Part shown: positions 44,924 through 54,685 of the stretch, piece by piece | Numbering within the stretch: position 1 is the stretch's first letter | Layout of the letters: every line of letters begins with the position of its first letter | Assembly: GCA_002102555.1 (NCBI GenBank) | Contig: MCFL01000075.1 | Coordinates: forward strand, 47,595 to 111,594 | Length of the DNA: 64,000 nt | Source: Catenaria anguillulae PL171 | Lineage: Eukaryota; Blastocladiomycota; Blastocladiomycetes; Blastocladiales; Catenariaceae | Direction of reading: 5' to 3' | Notes under the pieces: generated by a model | What the model was told of the DNA's origin: nothing | Database searches by the model: none | The model's input: the letters and a program-made list of their open reading frames with translations, nothing else | Translations under genes and position numbers: made by a program

Positions 44924-45239
44924 CGCAACGTTTCAGATGTCTCTTCCATGCTTCATACGGATGCAGACGATGATCACCTTTCGCATCGTGCTCAAGCTGG
45001 CTTGACGCAACGTTGAATGTGTCGTTGGATCAGACTTCTGGATGTGTTCACCTTTTGCGCTCATTGTTTATTGGGTTCTCTTTGCAAGACAACGTGTCAC
45101 ACCATACATCCGCTTGTACAGTGTATTGCACTAAGAATTGCTTTACCCCCTCGTTCCATTCAAAGTACATGGTTGTGTTTATGTATGGCGAGAAAATGAA
45201 CGAGACAACGATTGATTGTCTGCAACAGAAAACAGACAT

Positions 45240-46107
45240 CTACACCTTGTGCGAATCATCATCAGACCCAGAGGGAACCCTTGTATCAATCTGAGGCGCC
45301 GTAGTTGGTGCAGACCGACGTGGCGGAAGTTGCCGTGCACTGACACGCGGGGGCATTGCTCGACCAGCGTGAAGGTGAAGTGGCACGAGCAGTGACGAAA
45401 CTGGTCGGATGCTCGAACCGAGGCTGGATCCATGCGGCGGCAGCAATGGCGCCATGAAGGTGCTTGTTCCTACGATCAATCCGGCAGCCGACAATGATGG
45501 AACACCATATGAGCCGGTGTCTGCGCCGGTAAAAGTTGACGGCGGCGGCGGCGGCGGCGGCGGCGGTACGCCACGCACACCCGCACCTGCGCTGGCGATT
45601 TTTGACGGCGGCGGCACCTCTTCATCATCCGACGAATCCTGGAACATGAGGAAACGACCAAGATCTACACCGGCAATAGCTGACGGCGGCGGCGGTGGCC
45701 GCGGCGCACCATGCACACCCGCGCCTGGGCCGGCATTTGCAGCGGCAGTTGTTGACGATGACAGGGGCGTGCCATGCGAAGTCGCACCAAAAGCCAATCT
45801 AAAGCCCGCATTCATTGACTTGAACTCCCCGAACCCCGTGGATCGAGGGATTGCCTTGCGCAACACGGGCTTACCCTGCATGTGTGGTTCTGGTGTCGAG
45901 TTTTCCGAGTCGAAATCGTCACAAGTGTCGATGTCGGTATAGTCGGAGCCGTCACTTGATGCCGCGGACAACGATCCCTTTTTTCGCAGCAGTGGCAGCC
46001 TTGAGTTGGGCACCAGCATCAGCAATCTTTTTCTTGAGCTTGGGACCAGGGATCTTGTGCACGTGCCGAAGGTGCGAGCGAATCGTATGGAAAGGAGGTG
46101 ATTCCAT
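45240..46107 (-). CDS. Pro-rich, acidic hypothetical protein; apparent one-base frame change
   Basis: I do not recognise this protein. From ATG 46107 the frame reads MESPPFHTIRSHLRHVHKIP and a Lys/Ala helix (KLKKKIADAGAQLKAATAAK), then stops. A second frame carries AASSDGSDYTDIDTCDDFDS and runs to a stop at 45240. The frames meet at a run of six A on the coding strand (T run 45979-45984); one A fewer would give a continuous protein of about 290 residues. The second part is disordered with two poly-Pro blocks (VRGVPPPPPPPPPSTF and GAPRPPPPPSA), similar to formin homology 1 or WASP-type profilin-binding regions, but no FH2 or WH2 domain is present. The alternative start at 46118 opens the second frame without a frame change. 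Confidence 0.4.
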
Positions 46108-46116
46108 GCCTTGTAC

Positions 46117-46836
46117 ATGCAGAATCGAGATGTCGAAGACGAGATTCGGGAACTGCAGCATGCTGTGCAACAAAAGAACGAGGAGATTGAAAAGTTGCAA
46201 TCGACAATTCAGACCTGCAAGGCACTTGTCCCAGCACGTCATCCGCCCGTCGCCCCCATCATATCCGTCGGCTCAAGCTCAGCCGCCGCCGCGTTCTTTG
46301 ACATCGAATCAACCACAAAGCGGAAACCGATTTCTCGAGACGAAAAAGCGGCCATTGATCGGGCCACTGCCGCCGCAGACAACATCATCCCCGAATCAAA
46401 AGCGGACAAGCCGGAATCGAGTGGATTTGACGTTGCAAGGGCAATTGCGATTCGACGGTATTGAAATTTGCGGGAAGACGGGTTGGGAAAGGGAAAGGCG
46501 CGGTTGGGTGCAGCTGCGACTGTGTGGGTAAGGGGATGGAGGCATAAGGCTAAAGTGGCGGAGCGCTTGAGGATTGTGCGGTGTCTGCCCGAGTTGCGAG
46601 CGGTCATCGCGGCCGAGGATGTGGACGGCGAGATGGCGGATGCTGTTGACAGGGCTACTGCGGCGCGGGTAGCGGCGGGTGTCCGAAGGAAGGGAGGGGG
46701 AGAGGAGAGCGCAGGGAAGGAACTGGGGCGGTAACGGGAGCGGAAAGTCAAGAAGCGCCGTCTGGCAAAAAAGCGGGCAGCGGCTGCAGCGGGCAGTGGA
46801 TCGGACGGGATGCGGTTTGAAGACATGGAGGAATAG
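46117..46836 (+). CDS. Hypothetical coiled-coil, basic protein; internal exons unresolved
   Basis: I do not recognise this protein. The ATG at 46117 opens a frame with a strong heptad pattern (DVEDEIRELQHAVQQKNEEI, EKLQSTIQTCKALV) followed by a polar stretch, with a stop at 46464. Further downstream, 46560-46675 reads VAERLRIVRCLPELRAVIAA and EDVDGEMADAVDRATAARVA, and after another in-frame stop 46743-46836 reads VKKRRLAKKRAAAAAGSGSD ending FEDMEE and a stop. These protein-like blocks separated by stops suggest a three- or four-exon gene with introns I cannot place with certainty. Its start lies only 10 bp from that of the divergent Pro-rich gene, so one of the two starts is probably wrong. 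It may belong to an accessory element. Confidence 0.35.
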
Positions 46837-47588
46837 GACGGGTTGGGTGGTGGCTGTATTGGAGTCCCATGCCAGGGTCAGGTGTGCAATACATGAGAAT
46901 TTCAGCCCTTGGGCATTGATAATGCATTGAGTGACATGTGCTTTCGACGGATTGTCAATTTCGTCGGCGTGGCGGCCAAGACAGCCGGCGCTGGCGCCGA
47001 CCAGGTTGGTTGGACGGGAAACGGTTGGGTTAAGGTCGGGCAACCGTGTGAGGTAAGGCGTAAGGCGGTGATCGACTAATGATACAAATAAATAACTCAT
47101 CCAGATCGTCGCTAATGTAGAGGAGTAAAGAATAAGACATGAAAACAGATGGGTAAAATGCGCAAGATTCGCAGCTTTCCATTGCATGTTGCTGCATGCC
47201 TGTATGTGTAAAATTGCACAAGGAGATGCATTTTGAAGATTCACTAGCAACGTCTTGGGTCCCGTCCCGTTGAACTCCACCATACAGTCACTCTTAGCAC
47301 CCCTGATACAGATTGCCGGTCTTTTGCTGGTGGTTTGTGTTTTTCTTTGATTCAAGCAGTTTCCTCACTTGTCGCGAAGCTTGCTTCACATCAGACATCA
47401 GAATCACATTGGGAATTGCAGTCTTCAAGCTGCCTCGCATCGCTTGTGGTCGAATCAAACCAGCAGATGGAAACAAAAAGGAAAAGAGTGATATCGAACA
47501 AGAGAAATGTACAATGCGCTCTGTTCCTCGATTCATCCATACACAACGACCGTTGCCCCATTCCTCGTTTCCGAACACACTCGACATG
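46837..47588. other. Intergenic region, end of accessory island
   Basis: About 750 bp between the island ORFs and the RAD54 stop. Only short random frames are seen; the right part is presumably RAD54 3' UTR. Confidence 0.4.
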
Positions 47589-50500
47589 TCACTGCGTCTC
47601 GTTGTGAAAGACAAATGTCACAATATCCTTGCCACACTCGCGCAACATTGGGTCGGGCACCTTGCTATGCTCCACCTCCGAGTAATGATGCCACAAACTC
47701 ATGTCGGTCGCGGCGTTGCGCGCAGATACATTGTCCCGCGGGGGCGGGCGGAACTGGCGGTTGTTGACGCACCGTTTGCCTGAATGCACGACCAGCGCGG
47801 GGGAGTAAGCGCATACCCACAGACAAGTCTGAATGAATCAACGTACATTTGAATGTATCATGTGTATCCGACAGCGTGTTGGCATTGTACTGAAACAGCA
47901 TGCGCAAGTTCTCGAGCGAAAAGTGGCGCTCGACTTCTTGCTCCTCGTCGACGACGCAGTTGGACAGCATTTGCTTGTGGCATTGGCGCTGGAAGATCTT
48001 CTCCTCGATGGTGCCCGTGGCGATGAAGCGGTAGATGAAGCATTCCTTCTTTTGGCCGTCTGTGCCAACCCCAATGCCATCAGCGAGGGAACGTGGGAGG
48101 GAGCGCGCGAGAAGGAGCCAAAAGACGTACCACGCCAGACACGAGCAAGTGCTTGCATATCCGACGCCGGATTCCAGTCGGGATCTGTTCGACATACGTC
48201 AGAAATCAAGGGCACGAACCGAAACGACAAGAAGCAAACCCATACCAAACAAAACCAGTCGGTTCGCTCCAATCAAGTTGATTCCACACCCGCCAGCCTT
48301 ACTACTCAGCAAGAAGATAAACTCGCCGCCTGTGGGATCGTTAAAGGAATCCACCAGCTTTTGCCGCTTCTTGACATTCATGGTGCCGTCGAGCCGCAAG
48401 TAACCCCACCCGCGTGTGCCGCACAACTTCTCGAACACGTCGAGCGTCTGGGTGTAATTGGAAATGAGTACAATCTTGTCCCTGGTCGTTGTCTTGATCT
48501 TGTGCAGCATGCGATCAAGTACAAGCAGCTTGCCTGACTCGTGCACACGCAACTCGCGCGTCTCGTCGACCAAGCACGGGTGATTGACGAGCTTCTTGAG
48601 GTACCCAATGGCCTTGAGCGGTTGCGAATCCTTGCCGCGCAACAGCGCCTTGACCTCGGACGAGTCCAAGTACCGTTGGTACATTGCGAGCTGCTCGGCC
48701 GCCATCTTGCAAAACACCACGTGTTCTTGCTTTGTCGGCAAGTACTTGCGCAACAGGTCCTGCGTGCGCCGGATTTGGACGCGGCTGGCCATGGCCACGA
48801 GCTCTTGTAACTTTTGGTCGGCAATCTCGCGCTCCTTGTCCGAGGCGTCGGCGTCGCGCCCGCGGTTGATGGGCAGCTCAAAGTTTTTGCGGAACTCGGA
48901 TTCGGTACCGAGCATGCCGGGGCAGGCAAACGCAAGCAGCGAAAAGTATTCGGTCAGGTCGTTTTGGATGGGCGTTCCTGTGAGGATAACGCGACGTGGG
49001 ACATTGAGGCCATTGAGCGAGACAAAAGTTTGCGAGTTTGCATTCTTGAGACGGTGCCCTATCGAGTCATCGAGTGTTGTGTGAGAAGCCAAGCATGTGT
49101 GAGTGCTTTTAATAACAGTGACAAGTATGTGTACCTTCGTCGCACAACATGAGCCCAATCGGTGTTTGCCCGAGGATTGGCGAATACAGCCGCAAGGACT
49201 CGTATGAGATGATCAGGATCGGGTTGATGATGGCGCGGCCCTTTGCCGACACAAACTGCTGCAAGGCTTTAGTGTTTTCTTCCTTGGACCCCTTATTGTC
49301 TGCACACAGTGGATGAATGGCATTGTGACCCAACCATTTCTACAAACGTACAGAGAAAGGCACGAATGGTGTTTAGTCAGATTCCGCCGACCTCGCGAAT
49401 GCATGGAAGTAGAGTTTGAAAGAGCGTACAATCAGCTCATTGGCCCAATTCCTCACAAGCGAACTCGGGCACACAATGATCGCCTTTTCGACCGTGGGCT
49501 TTCCCGGACTCGGGCTCTGCCTGAGCAATGTCCAAAGCAGCGTGATACACTGCAACGTCTTGCCCAACCCCATTTCGTCCGCCATGATACAACCCTGAAC
49601 GCCTGGCACCTTGAGCCCCGTGACACACTGATACATGAACGCAACGCCATCAATTTGATGTGGCCGAAGCACCCGCGACAGCGTCGGATCCACGACCACA
49701 GCAACCTGTTTGTCCTCTTCCTTGAGCCGCATCTTTTCGGCCTCGGACAGTTCAGGCGGTCGCCAAAGCACCAGTGCGCCTTCGGCGTCAGGATCGTGCA
49801 GCGGGCGCGCGGGCGGTTTCACGCCGGCGCGCATACCCAGGGCACGGTTGAGGGTCGGGTTGTGTTGCCCCAATGCGCCCGTCGGCGCCTTTTTGAATGT
49901 CGGCGGCTTAAACGGTTTGATGGCGGCCGGTGAGACGGATTTGGCAATTGAGTCGAGTTCCTAGAAACGTATGGATGGAACGGTACGTGAGCGGATGGGT
50001 CAATGTGAAACCCTTGGGTGGATGTGGTGAACAGACCAAGAGTGCGGATCGGTGGCCGGTGCCCGAATCGCTCGAATCGCTCTTGCTCGACGAGTTGGAA
50101 TCTGAACGTATGAGCTTGCCACCCAATGCTGGCCGTGGCATTGGTGCTGCCAACCGCTAAAGATGTACACACACAACCACGACCACGACCGAGTGTGAGA
50201 TTCATCGGAGCACGCACATCCAACAATACATTTCGTCGCATACCATGCCCAAGCCGCCGCCCACTCTCCCTCCTATTGACGACGTCCTTGACAATCCACC
50301 GCCGAGAGGCTTGAGCGGGGCGCGCGAAAGGCCGACGCCAAGCGACCGGGTTGGTCCGCCTCCGCTTGTTGAGCGCTGAAGTGAAGCACCGGCCGCTGGC
50401 GCCAGCGATTCTGGTACGCCAGCCGGTGCGTGCGATGCAGTTACGGAGTGAGCCAATGTACTCGATGTTGCGGACGACAAAGACTTTGACGAGGGCGACC

Positions 50501-51515
50501 CGTCGCTCAACTTTGCACGCTTCGGTGCGGTATGCGTGGCAGCCGGCGGAGACGGGTCGTTGGATTTGCGTTTTGCGGGCGCCTTGGGTTTGGGCTTGGC
50601 TTTTGTCTTTTTGGACGAGGACGACTCGAAATCCGAGTCCGAGTCGGAAAGACCGAGATTTTCGACTTCGTTGCTGAGCTGCACTTCGGCAGACTCGAAG
50701 TCCGAGTCGGAGCCCAAGTCTGAGGCAAGGGCGGCCGAACGGCGCGAGTGTGACCGCGAGGTCGAGGCAGCAGGGGTGGATGCGGTGCGGAGCTTGGAGG
50801 GACTGGTGACTGACGGGGAAGGTGGGGGTTTGGCGGTCGAAGGACGACTTGGCGGTGCTGTGGCCGATCGGGCAAGAATGGATTTTGATTTGGGCGCAAG
50901 GTCGATCAAGATGGAGGGCTGCTTGGGTGCGGATTTGGCAGAGGCCGTGAATGCATCGAGGCCAGAGTCCGATGCAGACGAAGGAGACGAGCGACTCGGT
51001 GGTCGTGGGTCAATGTCCATAACGTCAAGATCTGATTCTGTCTCGTTACCTTTGTCGTCATCGTCATCGAGAGTGATGACGACGGAAGCCGAGGTGGCCG
51101 GATCGGCCTTGCCCTTGGTGGTCGGCTTTGCACTGGGCCGAGTGTGAGCCAGGAGCTCGTCGTCAGTCAGATCATCATCTACCTCTGAGAGTGAGTCATC
51201 CCCAGGCAACACAATGGGCGGTGGCTTTGGCTTGCTTGCAGCAGCGCGGGTGGGGCGGCTGGACGTTGCTGCTGAGGACGCAGTGGATGCTGTGCGCGAT
51301 AGACTGGACTTTGCTGATGGCGGCGGCGATCCAAAGTCAAAGTCGTCCGAGAGCTCATCACTATCCGAGGAATCGAGGTGGGTCGAACGTGACTTTGTCC
51401 TGGACGTCGACCCTGAAGGCTGGCGGGAAACGCGGCGGGACGAGGACGAGGTGGTGGCGGGCATGGTTTCAGGAAATTGCAAAGAGTGCCTTTCGTATTC
51501 ATTCATCCGAATCAT
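47589..51515 (-). CDS. RAD54: RAD54 recombination translocase with long N-terminal extension
   Basis: Eight exons (50244-51515, 50037-50156, 49430-49960, 49135-49339, 48246-49058, 48131-48184, 47847-48059, 47589-47779) are all in phase, 1,132 residues. The SNF2 core shows [71 protein letters not shown] and [23 protein letters not shown]54-specific features include [15 protein letters not shown] and the C-terminal Zn-binding pair [15 protein letters not shown]. The first exon (424 residues) is Ser/Asp/Lys-rich and ends in [18 protein letters not shown]. It joins the core by a 87-nt gtatgc/tttag intron. RAD54 drives RAD51-dependent strand invasion and branch migration in homologous recombination. 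If the first intron is not used, the core could start at ATG 50141 and the N-terminal part would be a separate protein. ATG 51464 is an alternative start. Confidence 0.93.
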
Positions 51516-51849
51516 AGTTAACAGGACAGGGCTCGGCAAACATTAATGGCGGCGGCTGGCCACCAAAGCAAAATCATGCAGTGAGTCGATCTCGGTGGTG
51601 AGTCACCCCGGGACCCATGTAGTGTGTGTAAACTGGGCAATACAATACTCTGGGGGGGGCGGGAAAGTAACAGCAGGACAGCCCTCACCCTTCCCACCAA
51701 GCGACCAGTCGGAACTTGAGCACTTGGACCACCCTGGCCCATCCAGCCCTTTCCCGCCGCCGCCAATGCACGCGTCGGCCCCCGTCGATTTGCATGTGAC
51801 GGGCCGAGTTCCTGCGAGCGGATTCACGGACCAAGTCTCATAGTCGCCC

Positions 51850-52179
51850 TCAACCACACGCTAAAACAATGGCTCGAGCACCCAATCGCCGTGCTTGGTC
51901 AGCCATGGCCACCAGGCGCGCGTCACTTGGTCCAGTGCGCGTGCGAGGGTATGGGCACATGAACCGCTCGGGCTGCCACTTCAACTGGTTGGCAAGTGAC
52001 ATCAAGTCTGATGCAGTCGTGTTGCCCAAAACCACAGCTTGATCAGAAGCAGCAGCAATTCCTTGTTCGTCCGGCGCTTGTCGGCTTGCTCCATGAGGCG
52101 GCATGTAGTTGCAAATATCGAGCGCGTGACCAATTGCTGAGTGAACTAACTGCTGCCGGTCATTGGATTGGAATGACAT
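51850..52179 (-). CDS. Possible small ORF, 109 aa
   Basis: ATG 52179 opens a 109-codon frame with a plausible amino-acid composition and a helix-like end (SDARLVAMADQARRLGARAI). Just past its stop another frame on the same strand continues protein-like (VVEGDYETWSVNPLAGTRPV), suggesting either an intron or a one-base difference. I recognise no family; it may be chance. Confidence 0.25.
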   Translation of the reverse strand: MSFQSNDRQQLVHSAIGHALDICNYMPPHGASRQAPDEQGIAAASDQAVVLGNTTASDLMSLANQLKWQPERFMCPYPRTRTGPSDARLVAMADQARRLGARAIVLACG

Positions 52180-52559
52180 TTAGTGACTTGCAGCGCCCAA
52201 TCCCAGGCTTGCAGCTCGCCAAGGGCCCAGTCTGACTTGTCGAAGGCGCCACGGATCCCGCAACAGCGTATTTCTTGGCGTCATTCGGAAGTGGAGCGTC
52301 GACGGTGGATGCTGGTGACAGATGAGAAGCGCACTTATGGAGTGAAATTTTCCGAATGCATTCCTTTCGGGGAGCTTTCGGGTCATTGACGATCGGAATA
52401 GCCCCGTTCGCGTGACTAGCACAACGGCGGTGGGAGCATGTCCTGAGCGTTTTGTCGCGGATGATTGAGGCAAGTCGACATCCTTCGCTTGTGTCGCATG
52501 AAGGAGATCATGGCCGAGACAGGAGCGGCTGCCCAGGAGATGGAAACGTCGCGCTTCCG

Positions 52560-52572
52560 CCCCCCCCCCCCC
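52560..52572. repeat. Poly-C homopolymer (13 C)
   Basis: A run of 13 C in the intergenic region; its length may be unreliable. Confidence 0.85.
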
Positions 52573-53113
52573 GCCCCGTGAAAGCGGGTCGTTGTCAGTC
52601 TGGGAGGTGAGACAAGTGCCAATCAATCACCAACCCAGAGAACCTGAGCTGAAGGGAAGCCCGACGCACCATCTCATGCTTGCCTATGACGCAGACGAGG
52701 ATCATGAATAGACCCGGTGCGGTCATTCAGTCATAGTCTGATCATGGCGGAAGCACTCGGTCAGTATTGATATATGGCGCAACGCGACCGACAAGACATG
52801 GCGGGGGCCAGAAAGACAAATTCCTAAAGGGACGGCGCTATTTGGCGGGATACCCGAGCTGCCCAGATGCCGCAAACGGTGAATGCACATAGCGCTGAAA
52901 GTAGCTGATTTCGAGTCGACATCGTCTGTCATGGCGTGTATGCTGATTGATCAAGTGTGGAGCAGAGGAGTCGTCGCCTGAGGCGGGGGGAGGATCGGCA
53001 GCAATATCGAATGAGTTTACACGTTCATATTCCCATGCAAAGCCAAAGCCGACTGTAAACGTTACTCAATGAATTCCATTCGTCCTCGCTGAACCAGCCA
53101 GACATTGAGAATA

Positions 53114-54060
53114 ATGATCTCTGCCAAGCAAAGCATCAAGATTGTGATTGGAGGACCCGCTGGCGCCGGTAAGTCGGTCGTCGCGAGTGAGTACCGTGCA
53201 AATGCATTCTTGAGTTTTTGATCCGTCGCCGGAAGCTCACCGATGGGCATGCTATTCAGACTTTCTCGCATCCATGGACAGGCCAGATATGCTCCGAAAC
53301 TACACACCAACGCCGTCTGTCCGGATTCTTGAATTCACGCGCGATCTGTCGAGTACAGCAAAGAACTCGCCCATTCCGCCGTCAATGCGAGGCCGCGAGG
53401 TTGCAATTGAGCTGTGGTATGAATCAACTACGCTTTATGTACCTCCACTGATTATGGCTTACTCTCTGTCGGTTGTTGGCGGGTCACTTGACAGGGACCT
53501 GTCAGGCGATGAACGGTTCGTTTCGACTGCGTGAGCGCTCTCCGTCGCGTTCCAACATCGAGACTCACAGCGTGACATTTGATAGATGCCAGCAGTTTTG
53601 GCCTACGGCCGTCAATGACCTTCACGGACTGCTTCTCGTCATGAACGCCGATGACAAGGACCATGAACGTGCACTTGAGCAATGGTATGGTCATCAGCTC
53701 GCGCACTGGGCCGGTCTACCCTAGGCTAACACACCCCAAACCATGCTTAGGGCAAACCTCTTTCCCAATCTCAAAGAATCTCAGCTCCTCGTCTATGCTC
53801 AAAAGCACGAGAACCCGGCCCAGTCGCGGACGCGGCCCAAACTCGGCAAACCGCTCTCACGCGTCCCACTCTTTTTCACTTCGCAAGAGGCCGACGGCGA
53901 CCTGATGCGTCGGGAATTTGACGGGTTTCTGGTCAATTGTATGCGGGCCATGGTCGAGCAACAGGGCAAGGATGAGTCGGCCGTGTTGCAGTCGGCTGTG
54001 CAGCAGTCGGCCATGCAGCAAAGTCAGCAACAAGTGCAGCAAGGGGCGGTGCCATCGTGA
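53114..54060 (+). CDS. IFT22: IFT22/RABL5-like intraflagellar transport small GTPase
   Basis: Five exons (53114-53186, 53260-53416, 53495-53515, 53586-53684, 53751-54060) join in phase to 219 residues; the third exon is only 21 nt. The P-loop is IVIGGPAGAGKS, followed across the intron by VVANFLAS. The region YTPTPSVRILEF matches IFT22 (YNPTQGVRILEF in animals). The G3-like stretch is ELWDLSGDERCQQFWPTAVN, then DLHGLLLVMNADDKDHERAL, ALEQWANLFPNLKESQLLVY and FFTSQEADGDLMRREFDGFL. There is no NKxD motif, as in other IFT22 proteins. IFT22 is a subunit of the IFT-B complex that moves cargo along the axoneme, so a cilium or flagellum is implied. A Gln-rich tail of about 25 residues is an extension relative to the 185-residue animal protein. 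Confidence 0.92.
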
Positions 54061-54685
54061 TCTGATGGTTGGGCTGCTGCTTGACTTCGTTTCATACCGG
54101 TGATGGACCAAAAGAGCGCTTCGCCATACCAATACAACCCTCTTTGCCTGCACAACGACAACCTCACAGGAAACATGAGACCCAAGTATGTATGGCCAAT
54201 TGTGAATGCATCCTCCCCATTGCATGACCACAATGGTTGTTGGCGTCTTGCAGATGGCGAGCGCTGGTTGTATCTTTATTTATTTTGTTTTGTTTTCCCA
54301 TACCTCGAGTCGCATTCGTGCGTCTCGAAATGGACAGGCCATTGACCATTTCAGGTATACCTGCTTGCCAAACCTCAGGCTGAATCAGTGACTGAACTTC
54401 ATCGGGAAATGCAATTGGGCGATGGTCAGCAATGACTGGACATGGAATGCGATTGCCGCAGATAGGTGAAGGTGAGTCGGGCAGCAGTTTGGAGCAGTTC
54501 GGCATATCGGGCTATCTCAACCGATCGCCGTCCATCGACTTTGTTTGAAGCGTTGGGTCGCGATTGCAGCCGATCGCTCGGAATGCTGTGCAATTTACAT
54601 ATTGGCATTGAATACACATTAACATCGACTTCATTCACACCTACTGCAATCCCGCCTCTGTCTCCTCAAGTAAGGAAATCCACCA
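54061..54685. other. Intergenic region left of the Plavaka transposase
   Basis: About 625 bp between the IFT22 stop and the transposase stop. The left end of the element should be here, but I could not identify terminal inverted repeats by eye. Confidence 0.35.

Larger units (their letters stand above)
51516..53113. other. Gene-poor region between RAD54 and IFT22-like genes
   Basis: About 1.6 kb. One protein-like open frame lies at 51850-52179 on the minus strand (listed separately) and a poly-C run at 52560-52572. Promoters of the flanking divergent genes must be here. Nothing else is supported. Confidence 0.4.

Noticed and set aside
47313-47783. Plus-strand ORFs over the 3' end of RAD54
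   Set aside because: They are antisense to the conserved last RAD54 exon and have no domain.
50202-51515. Separate stand-alone gene upstream of RAD54
   Set aside because: The frame ends at a stop inside a canonical intron, and splicing joins it in frame to the RAD54 exon; kept only as an alternative.
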